The notes under the pieces: model-generated | What the model was told of the DNA's origin: nothing | The model's input: only the letters and a program-made list of their open reading frames with translations | The model's database searches: none | Position numbers and translations under genes: made by a program | Shown: positions 7,873 through 16,361 of the stretch, piece after piece | Numbering within the stretch: position 1 is the first letter of the stretch | Layout of the letters: every line of letters begins with the position of its first letter | NCBI RefSeq assembly: GCF_035270045.1 | Contig: NZ_DATFIP010000004.1 | Span: 1-64,000, forward strand | Direction: 5' to 3' | DNA: 64,000 bases | Source: Salibaculum sp035270045 | GTDB taxonomy: Bacteria > Pseudomonadota > Alphaproteobacteria > Rhodobacterales > Rhodobacteraceae

Positions 7873-8412
7873 ATGAGAGCTTTCGCGATCGGCGTGGCCC
7901 TGGGGATGGTGGGGATGGCGCAGGCGCAGCATGTGCCGGACCCGAGTTGGGAAGAGATTGATTACGCCAAGTCCGTGCTGGCCGAGATCCAGCCTCGGTC
8001 CATTGCCAAGCGACGTGAATACTGCGGGTTTATCGGGCGGGACACCGATGGGTCGCTGGTCGCGACTCCGGCGGTGCCGGGCACTGTGGCATCCTGCCTG
8101 CCGATCTGGCCGCGCGCGGACGAGATGCGGGTCGTCGCCTCGTACCACACGCATGGCGCGTTCGACCTTGGCTATATCAACGAGGTTCCCTCGGATATCG
8201 ACCTGGAAGGCGACATCTTTCGGGGAATCGACGGCTGGGTGGCAACGCCGGGCGGGCGGCTCTGGTTCAATGATGCGGCGGCGGAAGAGACGCGCCTGGT
8301 CTGCGGAGTGGGTTGCCTGCCGGTTTCGCCAGAATTCTACAAGGGCCTGAATGGTCCGGTCGCGAAACGTTATTCACTGCAGGAATTGTCCGCGAAAACG
8401 GACGGCGGGTGA
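7873..8412 (+). CDS. secreted DUF4329 protein with JAMM-like motif
   Basis: The 179 residues begin with a signal peptide (AFAIGVALGMVGMAQAQ, likely cut after Ala18). The mature part has REYCGF (Glu49), SYHTHG (His92 and His94) and PSDID (Ser107, Asp110). The order Glu...HxH...SxxD is that of JAB/JAMM zinc proteases, though the gap between the His pair and the Ser is 12 residues rather than the usual 7. C51, C75, C144 and C148 may form disulfides. The family is DUF4329; its substrate is unknown. It is divergent from deoD and convergent with the H-NS gene, with a shared terminator. Confidence 0.75.
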   Translation: MRAFAIGVALGMVGMAQAQHVPDPSWEEIDYAKSVLAEIQPRSIAKRREYCGFIGRDTDGSLVATPAVPGTVASCLPIWPRADEMRVVASYHTHGAFDLGYINEVPSDIDLEGDIFRGIDGWVATPGGRLWFNDAAAEETRLVCGVGCLPVSPEFYKGLNGPVAKRYSLQELSAKTDGG

Positions 8413-8447
8413 AACTGCAACGGGGCCCCGCAGGGCCCCGTGTTTCA
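8410..8447. terminator. bidirectional terminator built on both stop codons
   Basis: Inner stem ACGGGGCCC (8420-8428), loop CGCA, GGGCCCCGT (8433-8441). Outer stem TGAAAC (8410-8415) pairs with GTTTCA (8442-8447). The outer arms contain the TGA of the DUF4329 gene and the TGA (complement) of the H-NS gene. The A/T-rich outer arms flank a very stable core, so it can work from both directions. Confidence 0.75.
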
Positions 8448-8774
8448 GATTTCCATGCTTTCGGGCGATTTCCCGGCCGCGATGGCATCCTTGTACCATT
8501 TCGGTTGGCGACCCTTGCCCGTCCAGGTCTGGGACGGGTTGTCCGGGTTTGCGTATTTCGGCTTTCCGGCGGATCGCGCCGTGCTGCGCTTTTTCCGTCC
8601 GCCAGAGCCTCCGACGACATCTTCCAGCGAGAACCCCAGCGTCGCAACGGCCTCTTCGGCGGCTTCTCGCGCCTTCTGGAGGTCCTGCTTCTTGAGCCGC
8701 GTCATCTGTTCATCGATGTCACTGCGGAGTTTCTCCAACTCCTTGCGGGTCATGGTCTTCAAGTCGATTGACAT
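8445..8774 (-). CDS. H-NS family nucleoid protein (HvrA-like)
   Basis: Nucleoid-associated DNA-binding regulator of 109 residues. The N-terminal half is a charged helical, probably coiled-coil, oligomerisation region (ELEKLRSDIDEQMTRLKKQ). A Gly/Arg/Lys linker follows, then the C-terminal H-NS DNA-binding motif with WTGKGRQPKWY. The length matches HvrA-type proteins of Rhodobacter, which affect photosynthesis and nitrogen genes. AGGA precedes the ATG. It lies downstream of ecm on the same strand after an AT-rich 126-base spacer, so it probably has its own promoter. Confidence 0.88.
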   Translation of the reverse strand: MSIDLKTMTRKELEKLRSDIDEQMTRLKKQDLQKAREAAEEAVATLGFSLEDVVGGSGGRKKRSTARSAGKPKYANPDNPSQTWTGKGRQPKWYKDAIAAGKSPESMEI

Positions 8775-8828
8775 TAGTCTATCCTGAATTTTCGGTTTGT
8801 TGCCTCACCCAGATAAGCACTATTTCCT

Positions 8829-8854
8829 GCACCGTGAAGCGATATTAACGGTGC
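8829..8854. repeat. inverted repeat in the ecm-hns spacer
   Basis: GCACCGT (8829-8835) and ACGGTGC (8848-8854) are perfect 7-bp arms around 12 A/T-rich bases. The element lies about 55 bases upstream of the H-NS start in a spacer much richer in A/T than its surroundings. It may be an operator for the H-NS gene or the 3' hairpin of ecm; there is no T-run on the minus strand after it. Confidence 0.4.
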
Positions 8855-8900
8855 TTTGGACAAAAGGCCACTTTTTCCGGACAAACGGCGAGATTCCGCG

Positions 8901-10880
8901 CTATTGCGCGGCGATCGTCCCGGGATCTGCCAATTCGATGATATCGCGCATGATTGTATTCAGTTCGAAATCCTTGGGTGTGTAGACCCGCGCAATTCCC
9001 ATCGAGCGCAGTCTTTCCGCGTCGTCCTCTGGGATTATCCCGCCCGCCACGACAGGCACATGGCCAAATCCGTTGGCCCGGAGCTTTTCCATGAAATCCG
9101 CGACCAGCGGCACGTGTGATCCGCTCAGAATGGATAGCCCCACGACATGGGCATCGTCGCGCTTTACCGCCGCGATGATCTCGTCAGGTGTCAGGCGGAT
9201 GCCGTCATAGGTGATATCCATGCCGCAATCGCGGGCGCGCGCCGCGATCTGTTCGGCACCGTTCGAATGGCCGTCCAGCCCCGGTTTGCCCATGATGAAC
9301 TTCAACCGGCGGCCCAGCTTGTCGGACACAGCGTCGACCATGTCTCGCAACTCCTCAAGGCCCTCGGTCCGGTTCGAGGGGTTGGGTGACACGCCAGTGG
9401 GCCCGCGATATTGCCCGAAGGCCTCGCGTACCACGTCGGCCCATTCGCCGGTGGTCACGCCGACCCGTGCGCAGGCGATCGAGGCCGGCATGATATTGGC
9501 GCCGGTGACGGCAGCCTCTCGCAGGTCGGCCAGCGCCTGCTTGACGACGACCGCGTCGCGGGCCGCGCGCCAGTTGTTCAGCCGGGCGATCTGGTCGGCC
9601 TCGACAGCCGGGTCGACGGTCATGATCGCGCCCTCGCCGCTTGTCAGGGGCGAGGGCTCTCCGGCTTCGTACTTGTTGACACCGACAACGACGGTCTCGC
9701 CCCCTTCGATCCCGGCGATGCGTTCCGCGTTCGATTCGACCAGACGGGACTTCATGTAGTCGATGGCCCCCACGGCCCCGCCCATGGAATCGATTTGGGC
9801 CAGTTCGGCGCGGGCGCCATCCTTCAGCGCAGCAACCTTGGCGTCGACCGCCGGGTTGCCCTCGAAGAGGTCCTCGTATTCCAATAGGTCGGTTTCAAAG
9901 GCCAGGATCTGCTGCATCCGCAAGGACCATTGCTGGTCCCAGGGGCGGGGCAGGCCAAGCGCCTCGTTCCAGGCCGGCAGCTGCACGGCGCGGGCGCGGG
10001 CCTTTTTCGACAGGGTGACGGCCAGCATCTCGATCAGGATGCGATAGACATTGTTTTCAGGCTGCTGTTCGGTCAGGCCCAGCGAATTGACCTGCACACC
10101 ATAGCGGAAACGGCGGAATTTCGGGTCCTCGACGCCGTATCGCTCGCGGCAGATTTCATCCCACAACTCGACGAAGGCGCGCATCTTGCACATTTCGGTG
10201 ACAAAACGGATACCGGCATTCACGAAAAAGGAGATACGTCCGACCATTGCCGGAAAATCCTCTGCGCCGACCTTGCCTTTCAGATCGTCAAGCACGGCAG
10301 TGGCCGTTGCCAGCGCAAAGGACAATTCCTGTTCCGGTGTCGCCCCGGCCTCTTGCAGGTGGTAGGAACAGACGTTCATCGGGTTCCACCTGGGCAGGTG
10401 TTCGCGCGTGTAGGCGGCGACATCGGTGATCATGCGCAGGCTGGGTTCGGGAGGGCAGATATAGGTCCCGCGGCTGAGGTATTCCTTGATCAGGTCGTTC
10501 TGGACGGTGCCCTGCAACCGGCTGACATCCGCGCCCTGCTCCTCGGCCACAGCGATATAAAGCGCAAGAAGCCAAGGCGCCGTCGCGTTGATGGTCATCG
10601 AGGTGTTCATCTGGTCCAGCGGGATCTGATCGAAGAGCTTGGCCATGTCGCCGAGGTGACAGATCGGCACGCCGACCTTGCCGACCTCTCCGCGGGCAAG
10701 TTGGTGGTCGCTGTCATATCCCGTCTGCGTGGGCAGGTCGAAGGCCACCGACAGTCCCGTCTGCCCCTTTTCAAGATTCGAGCGGTATAGCGCGTTGGAC
10801 GCCTCCGCTGTGGAATGCCCGGCATAGGTCCGGAACAGCCAGGGGCCGTCCTTGGGTGTGTCTTGCGGCATATGCGACAT
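8901..10880 (-). CDS. ecm: ethylmalonyl-CoA mutase (adenosylcobalamin-dependent)
   Basis: Converts (2R)-ethylmalonyl-CoA to methylsuccinyl-CoA in the ethylmalonyl-CoA pathway. The large catalytic domain holds PWLFRTYAGHSTA, FDLPTQTGYDSD and MNTSMTINAT. The C-terminal B12 domain has the cobalamin-binding D-x-H-x-x-G (Asp536, His538, Gly541). All are Ecm-like rather than methylmalonyl-CoA mutase. The 659-residue form from the ATG at 10880 is preferred because GAGG lies 7 bases upstream; an in-frame ATG at 10901 has a poor site. It is divergent from the acyltransferase and close to ccr, the preceding step in the pathway. Confidence 0.93.
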   Translation of the reverse strand: MSHMPQDTPKDGPWLFRTYAGHSTAEASNALYRSNLEKGQTGLSVAFDLPTQTGYDSDHQLARGEVGKVGVPICHLGDMAKLFDQIPLDQMNTSMTINATAPWLLALYIAVAEEQGADVSRLQGTVQNDLIKEYLSRGTYICPPEPSLRMITDVAAYTREHLPRWNPMNVCSYHLQEAGATPEQELSFALATATAVLDDLKGKVGAEDFPAMVGRISFFVNAGIRFVTEMCKMRAFVELWDEICRERYGVEDPKFRRFRYGVQVNSLGLTEQQPENNVYRILIEMLAVTLSKKARARAVQLPAWNEALGLPRPWDQQWSLRMQQILAFETDLLEYEDLFEGNPAVDAKVAALKDGARAELAQIDSMGGAVGAIDYMKSRLVESNAERIAGIEGGETVVVGVNKYEAGEPSPLTSGEGAIMTVDPAVEADQIARLNNWRAARDAVVVKQALADLREAAVTGANIMPASIACARVGVTTGEWADVVREAFGQYRGPTGVSPNPSNRTEGLEELRDMVDAVSDKLGRRLKFIMGKPGLDGHSNGAEQIAARARDCGMDITYDGIRLTPDEIIAAVKRDDAHVVGLSILSGSHVPLVADFMEKLRANGFGHVPVVAGGIIPEDDAERLRSMGIARVYTPKDFELNTIMRDIIELADPGTIAAQ

Positions 10881-10927
10881 CGGGCGGCCTCGTGAATGCA
10901 TGAGTAATTTTCTTACGTTGTATCAGG

Positions 10928-10956
10928 GTTTACCGGACACTTTATGGCGCTGTCAA
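10928..10956 (-). promoter_or_regulatory. predicted promoter of ecm
   Basis: On the minus strand a perfect -35 TTGACA (10951-10956) is followed after 17 bases by a -10-like GTAAAC (10928-10933). Transcription would begin about 40 bases before the preferred ecm start. The -10 is weak, so an activator may be needed. Confidence 0.4.
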
Positions 10957-11017
10957 TTCGCTGCGTTGCGGCATGGCTGCATTTACCCCCTGCCGGTTTC
11001 CTGCCACCGTGGCCACC

Positions 11018-12394
11018 ATGTTCCAAATGGTCACCCTGCCGCTCTGGCTCTTCGTTCTGATCCTCCTGTTCGCGGCGGTGACCTTCGCGTCGCATTTCCT
11101 GTTTCCATCCGTGCGCTGGTTCTTTCGGCGGCGCGCGGAAAAGGTCGTGGCGCGGCTGAATGAACGGCTCGAGAAGCCGATCGAGCCCTTCAAGCTGGCG
11201 CGGCGTTACGACATGATCCAGCGCCTGGTTTACGATCCTCAGGTGGCCGAGGCCATCAACGATCATGCGCGCCGAAACAAGGTGCCCGAGAACGTGGCTT
11301 TCGAGCGTGCCCGTCGCTACGCGCGCGAGATCGTGCCGTCCTTTTCCGCGACGCTCTATTTCACGTTCGGCGCGCGATTGGCCGAATGGCTGTCGCGATC
11401 ATTGTATCACGTGCGGGTGGGGCGGTTCGACCGTGACCTCTATGACCAGATAGACCCCGAGGCGACGGTGGTCTTCGTGATGAACCACCGCTCCAACATG
11501 GATTACGTGCTCGTCACCCATCTCGTCAGCCAGACCTCGGCCCTGTCCTACGCGGTGGGGGAATGGGCGCGGGTCTGGCCGCTTTCGGGGCTGATCCGGA
11601 TGATGGGGGCCTATTTCATCCGCCGCCGGTCGCGCGGCGATCTCTATCGTCGGGTCCTGGCGCGTTACGTGCAACTGGCTACCAAGGGCGGCGTGACCCA
11701 GGCCGTGTTCCCCGAGGGCGGTCTGAGCCTGAACGGAGGGCTGGGTCCGCCCCGCCTCGGCATCCTGTCCTACATCGCCTCGACCTACGATCCGCAGGGG
11801 CGGGACATCGTTTTCGTCCCGGTGGGTCTGAACTACGATCGAGTGCTGGAGGACAAGATACTTCTGGACGCCGGAGAGGCGGGCAACAGACGGTTCCGCC
11901 CGCCGCTCTTGCCTGCCGCGCTGCGGCTGCTGCGCCACCTTGGTCAGCGGATCACTGGCCGGTTCCGCAGGTTCGGCACGGCCACGGTCAGTTTCGGCGC
12001 GCCGTTGTCGCTGCGCGACATGGCCGATCCGCATGATGTCCAGGCCCTGGGCGAGGCCCTGATGCACCGCATTGCCGAGGTCGTACCGCTTCTGCCTGTG
12101 CCATTGGTTGCCCATGCGCTCCTGGCCGGGGCTGGATCGCGGGCCGAGGTGCGCGCCCATGTCGAAGAGGTGATGGCCGGTCTGCACGAGGCCGGGGCAG
12201 TCTTGCCGCGCCGGACTGTGGACCAGGTGGTCACGGACGGGATCGAGATCCTGACCCGGCGCAAACTGGTCGCCTCGGGGCATGACGGGCGCCTGATCAT
12301 GACCGAACCCGAGGCCGATGTTCTGGGCTTTTATGCCCGCTCGATTGCCCATCATTTTCCCGCAGAGCCGGGCCCTGCTGCGTCAGGCTCATGA
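11018..12394 (+). CDS. PlsB-like glycerol-3-phosphate / 1-acylglycerol-3-phosphate acyltransferase
   Basis: Membrane-associated phospholipid acyltransferase of about 458 residues. An N-terminal hydrophobic helix (TLPLWLFVLILLFAAV) is followed by the acyltransferase block with MNHRSNMDYV (the His-x4-Asp catalytic motif), an arginine-rich block (YFIRRRSRGD) and FPEGGLS, which binds glycerol phosphate in this superfamily. In-frame starts are ATG 10973, 11018 and 11027, none with a strong ribosome site; 11018 is chosen because residues before it look unlike the family. It sits between ecm and ccr, an arrangement I recall from other Rhodobacterales; why is unclear. Confidence 0.82.
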   Translation: MFQMVTLPLWLFVLILLFAAVTFASHFLFPSVRWFFRRRAEKVVARLNERLEKPIEPFKLARRYDMIQRLVYDPQVAEAINDHARRNKVPENVAFERARRYAREIVPSFSATLYFTFGARLAEWLSRSLYHVRVGRFDRDLYDQIDPEATVVFVMNHRSNMDYVLVTHLVSQTSALSYAVGEWARVWPLSGLIRMMGAYFIRRRSRGDLYRRVLARYVQLATKGGVTQAVFPEGGLSLNGGLGPPRLGILSYIASTYDPQGRDIVFVPVGLNYDRVLEDKILLDAGEAGNRRFRPPLLPAALRLLRHLGQRITGRFRRFGTATVSFGAPLSLRDMADPHDVQALGEALMHRIAEVVPLLPVPLVAHALLAGAGSRAEVRAHVEEVMAGLHEAGAVLPRRTVDQVVTDGIEILTRRKLVASGHDGRLIMTEPEADVLGFYARSIAHHFPAEPGPAASGS

Positions 12395-12534
12395 TCGCCG
12401 CAGCGCAGCAGACATAAAATTCCAAAATACGACCTACATTAGTTGCAATATTTCGCGCGCCTCGCTATTCCTCCGGTAGCGCGCCGATTCCGCGGCGCGG
12501 CGTAAACCTGCATTCCTTGCCGACGGAGAATTCC

Positions 12535-13812
12535 ATGGCCCTCGATCAGCCGCCCCCTGTCAGCTACGACGCCCCCGAGAAGGACCTTTACGCCATGGGC
12601 GAGATGCCGCCTCTGGGCCATGTGCCGGCCAAGATGCATGCCTGGGTCCTGCGGCAGGAACGCCACGGCGACCCTGACAAGGCGCTGGAAATCGAGGTCG
12701 TCGATACGCCGGAACTGGACAGTCATGACGTGCTGGTCATGGTCATGGCCGCGGGGGTCAACTACAATGGCGTCTGGGCCTGCCTGGGCACGCCGGCGAG
12801 TGTCTTCCTCGGCCACAAGGCGCCTTATGCGATCATCGGCTCGGACGCGGCCGGGATCGTCTGGGCCGTCGGTGACAAGGTCACCCGCTGGAAGGTGGGC
12901 GACGAGGTTGTCATCCATTGCAACCAGGACGACGGCGATGATGAACATTGCAACGGCGGCGACCCGATGCTGTCGCCCAGCCAGCGGATTTGGGGCTACG
13001 AGACGCCCGACGGGTCCTTCGGGCAATTCACCTGCGTGCAGGCGCAGCAGCTCATGCCGCGGCCCCGGCACCTGACCTGGGAGGAAAGCGCCTGCTACAC
13101 GCTGACGCTCGCCACCGCCTACCGGATGCTCTTCGGGCATGAACCCCATGACCTCAAGCCGGGCCAGAACGTGTTGGTCTGGGGGGCCTCTGGCGGGCTG
13201 GGGTCTTTCGCGATCCAGTTGATCAACACCGCGGGCGCCAATGCCATCGGGGTGATCTCGGAGGAGGACAAACGCCAATTCGTCATGGACCTGGGTGCCA
13301 AGGGCGTCATCAACCGCAAGGATTTCGATTGCTGGGGTCGCCTGCCGGAAGTCGGCACCGAGGACTACAAGACCTGGTTCGCCGAGGTGCGCCGCTTCGG
13401 CAAGGCGATATGGGACATCACAGGCAAGGGCGTGAACGTGGACATGGTCTTCGAACACCCCGGAGAGGCGACTTTTCCGGTCTCGACCTTCGTGGTCAAG
13501 CGGGGCGGCATGGTGGTGATCTGCGCGGGCACCTCGGGCTACAACTGCTCATTCGACGTGCGCCACATGTGGTCGCATCAGAAACGTCTGCAAGGCAGCC
13601 ATTTCGCCCATCTCAAGCAGGCCAGCGCGGCCAACAAGCTGATGCTGGAACGCCGGCTCGATCCCTGCATGTCCGAGGTTTTCACCTGGGGCGACCTGCC
13701 CGCGGCGCACATGAAAATGCTGCGCAATGAACACAAGCCCGGCAACATGGCCGTGCTGGTGCAGGCCCCCAGGACCGGGCTGCGCACATTCGAGGATGTG
13801 CTGGAGGGCTGA
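12535..13812 (+). CDS. ccr: crotonyl-CoA carboxylase/reductase
   Basis: Reductive carboxylation of crotonyl-CoA to (2S)-ethylmalonyl-CoA with NADPH and CO2, the signature step of the ethylmalonyl-CoA pathway. The 425-residue medium-chain reductase shows the GroES-like domain (VMAAGVNYNGVWACLG), the nucleotide fold VWGASGGLGSFAIQL, and VFEHPGEATF and SVFLGHKAPY stretches typical of Ccr. The ATG at 12535 follows ACGGAGAA; an in-frame TTG upstream is rejected. The 140-base spacer before it is A/T-richer and probably holds the promoter. The product feeds Ecm, encoded 1.6 kb upstream on the other strand, after epimerisation. Confidence 0.95.
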   Translation: MALDQPPPVSYDAPEKDLYAMGEMPPLGHVPAKMHAWVLRQERHGDPDKALEIEVVDTPELDSHDVLVMVMAAGVNYNGVWACLGTPASVFLGHKAPYAIIGSDAAGIVWAVGDKVTRWKVGDEVVIHCNQDDGDDEHCNGGDPMLSPSQRIWGYETPDGSFGQFTCVQAQQLMPRPRHLTWEESACYTLTLATAYRMLFGHEPHDLKPGQNVLVWGASGGLGSFAIQLINTAGANAIGVISEEDKRQFVMDLGAKGVINRKDFDCWGRLPEVGTEDYKTWFAEVRRFGKAIWDITGKGVNVDMVFEHPGEATFPVSTFVVKRGGMVVICAGTSGYNCSFDVRHMWSHQKRLQGSHFAHLKQASAANKLMLERRLDPCMSEVFTWGDLPAAHMKMLRNEHKPGNMAVLVQAPRTGLRTFEDVLEG

Positions 13813-14072
13813 CCGGGCCAACGGTACTGCGGAGCGCGGGCGGCCGTGCGCTTGTTGGCGGCTACCGGGGAGGCACGGCGGCATCCGGCACCCGCCTGGC
13901 CATATCCCCGACCTGCAACCGGGCCTTGCAGGAACCCGCGAGGACCGTTCGCGTGACCCCGTCGATGCTGACAGGGGTTCTTCATCCATCGCGCGCGGAG
14001 GTCCCATCCGGCCCTTCCAAAACCGCCGTCGACCCGCTATTTGGTATCCGGACACCTAAAAGGACCGCTGTC

Positions 14073-15203
14073 ATGATGCAAAGTTTCGAAGCCCCCGGCC
14101 CGGTAGAACAGGACTGGGGTGATGCCATTTCCCCGATCGGGGAGATTATCGACGACGCTCGCAATGGCCGGATGTTCATTCTCGTCGATCACGAGGATCG
14201 CGAGAACGAGGGCGACCTGGTAATTCCGGCCCAGATGGCAACGCCGGATGCGATCAACTTCATGGCCGCCAATGGGCGGGGGCTGATCTGCCTGTCCCTG
14301 CCGGGCAAGCGGATCGACTCGCTTGGGCTGGAGTTGATGTCGACCAACAACAGCAGCCGCCACGAAACCGCTTTCACCATTTCCATCGAGGCGCGCGAGG
14401 GCGTGACCACCGGCATTTCCGCCGCCGACCGGGCGCGAACCGTGGCCGTGGCCATCGACCCTTCCAAGGGGCCGCAGGACATCGCCACGCCAGGCCATGT
14501 CTTTCCGCTGCGCGCCCGCGACGGGGGGGTGCTGGTCCGCGCGGGCCATACCGAGGCCGCCGTGGACATCGCCCGGCTGGCGGGGCTGAACGACAGCGGC
14601 GTGATCTGCGAGATCATGAACGAAGACGGCTCCATGGCGCGGTTGCCCGACCTGGTGGCCTTTGCCCAGAAGCACAACCTGAAGATCGGCACCATTTCCG
14701 ACCTGATCGCCTATCGCCGCCGCAACGACAATCTCGTCAAGGTGTGCAAGGAAGAGACCATCGAGAGCGAGTTCGGCGGGGAATGGCAGATGCGCGTCTA
14801 TACCGACGAGACCCACGGCGACGAACACATCGTGCTGACCAAGGGGGATATCTCGGGCGGTGGCCCGGTCCTGGTGCGGATGCACGCGATGGACCCCATG
14901 CTTGACGTGGTCGGCACCGGCCCCAAGGGACGTGCCGATGAATTCGGCGATGCCATGCGGGCAGTCGCCGAAGAGGGGCGCGGCGTGGTCGTGCTCTTGC
15001 GCGATACCTCGATGAAGATGGATGCGGGCGACGAGGTCAGCCCCAAGACGCTGCGCCAATACGGGCTTGGCGCGCAGATCCTGTCCTCTCTGGGATTGTC
15101 GGATATCGTCCTGCTGACCAATTCGCCCAAGCCCAAGGTCGTCGGGCTGGAGGCCTATGGGCTGGAAATCGTTGGAACCCGCAAGATATCGGAGCTTGGC
15201 TGA
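14073..15203 (+). CDS. ribB: 3,4-dihydroxy-2-butanone-4-phosphate synthase with degenerate RibA-like half (RibBX type)
   Basis: First committed step of the xylulose branch of riboflavin synthesis: ribulose-5-phosphate to DHBP plus formate. Of 376 residues, about 20-220 are the RibB domain with DHEDRENEGD, SSRHETAFT and RAGHTEAAVD intact. The C-terminal half has the fold of GTP cyclohydrolase II but lacks the zinc CDCG cluster and the preceding Cys, so it cannot be a working RibA. ATG 14073 or 14076 follows AGGA. The 260-base spacer upstream holds no FMN riboswitch that I can see. It overlaps ribH by TGATG. Confidence 0.92.
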   Translation: MMQSFEAPGPVEQDWGDAISPIGEIIDDARNGRMFILVDHEDRENEGDLVIPAQMATPDAINFMAANGRGLICLSLPGKRIDSLGLELMSTNNSSRHETAFTISIEAREGVTTGISAADRARTVAVAIDPSKGPQDIATPGHVFPLRARDGGVLVRAGHTEAAVDIARLAGLNDSGVICEIMNEDGSMARLPDLVAFAQKHNLKIGTISDLIAYRRRNDNLVKVCKEETIESEFGGEWQMRVYTDETHGDEHIVLTKGDISGGGPVLVRMHAMDPMLDVVGTGPKGRADEFGDAMRAVAEEGRGVVVLLRDTSMKMDAGDEVSPKTLRQYGLGAQILSSLGLSDIVLLTNSPKPKVVGLEAYGLEIVGTRKISELG

Positions 15204-15727
15204 TGGCTGGCACATCGCATCATGTCCTCGACCTTCCCACCTTCGACGAGGCGCCGAAGCTGCTGATCGTCATCGCACCCTATTACAAGGACATCGCCGA
15301 CAACCTGCTGGCCGGCGCCCGGGCCGCGATCGAAAAGGCCGGCGGCACCCACGAAACAGTCGAGGTCCCTGGCGCACTGGAAATCGCGCCTGCCGTGGGC
15401 ATCGCCGGGCGGATGAGCGATTTCGATGGCTACGTGGCGCTGGGCTGCGTGATCCGGGGCGAGACCACGCATTACGAGACGGTTTGCAATGACAGCTCCC
15501 GTGCCCTTCAATTGCTGGGGCTTCAGGGGCTTTGTATTGGTAACGGTATCCTCACGGTGGAAACCCATGACCAGGCCGCGGTGCGTGCCGACCCCTCTGA
15601 TCAGAACAAGGGTGGCGGTGCCGCCGGGGCGGCCTTGCACCTGATCGCCCTTACCCGTAAGTGGGGCCGCGTCGACAAGGGCGTCGGTTTCACCAGAGAC
15701 GTCCTTTCGGCAGGTTCCACGGATTAA
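15203..15727 (+). CDS. ribH: 6,7-dimethyl-8-ribityllumazine synthase
   Basis: Condenses DHBP with the ribitylamino-pyrimidine to lumazine, the penultimate step to riboflavin; assembles into pentamers or icosahedra. The 174 residues contain LIVIAPYYKDIAD, the EVPGALEIAP substrate loop, GCVIRGETTHYE with the catalytic His, and GNGILTVET. Length is typical. The ATG overlaps the ribB stop and nusB follows after 16 bases, the common alphaproteobacterial ribB-ribH-nusB order. Confidence 0.96.
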   Translation: MAGTSHHVLDLPTFDEAPKLLIVIAPYYKDIADNLLAGARAAIEKAGGTHETVEVPGALEIAPAVGIAGRMSDFDGYVALGCVIRGETTHYETVCNDSSRALQLLGLQGLCIGNGILTVETHDQAAVRADPSDQNKGGGAAGAALHLIALTRKWGRVDKGVGFTRDVLSAGSTD

Positions 15728-15743
15728 AACAGCGCGGGCTGAC

Positions 15744-16211
15744 ATGACCCTGTCCAACAACCAGAAACGCCGGATGCGGTCCGCCGCACGGCTCTATGCC
15801 GTGCAGGCCCTGTTCCAGATGGAAAGCAGCGGTCAGACCGTCGAAGGAATCACCCGTGAATTCGAGGCGCACCGCTTCGGCGCGACTTACGAAGGGGTCG
15901 AGATGGCCGAGGGCGACCTCGACTTCTTTCGCGCGATCCTGGACGGGGCCATCAACCACCAGGCCCGGATCGACCAATCCACCGACCGGGCACTGGTCGC
16001 CAAGTGGCCCATCGCGCGGATCGACCCGACCCTGCGCGCCCTGTTCCGGGCCGCCGGGGCCGAACTCACGGGCGACGACGCGCCGCCCCGGGTCGTCATC
16101 AATGAGTACGTGGACGTGGCGCGTGCTTTCTTTCCCGAGGGGGAAGAGCCCAAGTTCGTCAATGCCGTGCTCGACCACATGGCGCGCGCGGCGCGCCCCG
16201 AGGCATTCTGA
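15744..16211 (+). CDS. nusB: transcription antitermination factor NusB
   Basis: RNA-binding partner of NusE (S10) in rRNA antitermination. The 155-residue all-helical protein has the NusB N-terminus RSAARLYAVQALFQME and the C-terminal VVINEYVDVARAFFPEGEEPKFVNAVLD stretch in order. Length is usual. It closes the ribB-ribH-nusB operon; two hairpins in the 239-base spacer downstream probably end the transcript. Confidence 0.96.
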   Translation: MTLSNNQKRRMRSAARLYAVQALFQMESSGQTVEGITREFEAHRFGATYEGVEMAEGDLDFFRAILDGAINHQARIDQSTDRALVAKWPIARIDPTLRALFRAAGAELTGDDAPPRVVINEYVDVARAFFPEGEEPKFVNAVLDHMARAARPEAF

Positions 16212-16293
16212 CTGCTTGTCGCCCGCGACGGGCCAATCTTCACAAAACTGAATCCGACTCACCCCATCCTGAGCATCCTGGTCATCCGCCTGT

Positions 16294-16318
16294 CCCGCGG
16301 TGATCACAGGGCCGCGGG
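16294..16318 (+). repeat. hairpin enclosing a GTGATCAC palindrome
   Basis: CCCGCGG (16294-16300) and CCGCGGG (16312-16318) form a perfect 7-bp stem whose loop carries TGATCACAGGG. With the last G of the stem this makes the same GTGATCACA motif as the pair before sdhC. No T-run follows. Function unknown. Confidence 0.4.
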
Positions 16319-16361
16319 CATCTGGCCGTCCTCGTTTGGCCAGTGCCGGCACCCCCTGAGA

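Noticed and set aside
12378..12408. Terminator after the acyltransferase gene
   Set aside because: CTGCTGCG and CGCAGCAG can pair around the stop, but no T-run follows and the loop is long.
13813..14072. FMN riboswitch upstream of ribB
   Set aside because: The spacer was searched by eye for the conserved GGTGAAATTCC and CCGGCGGT blocks of the RFN element and neither is present.
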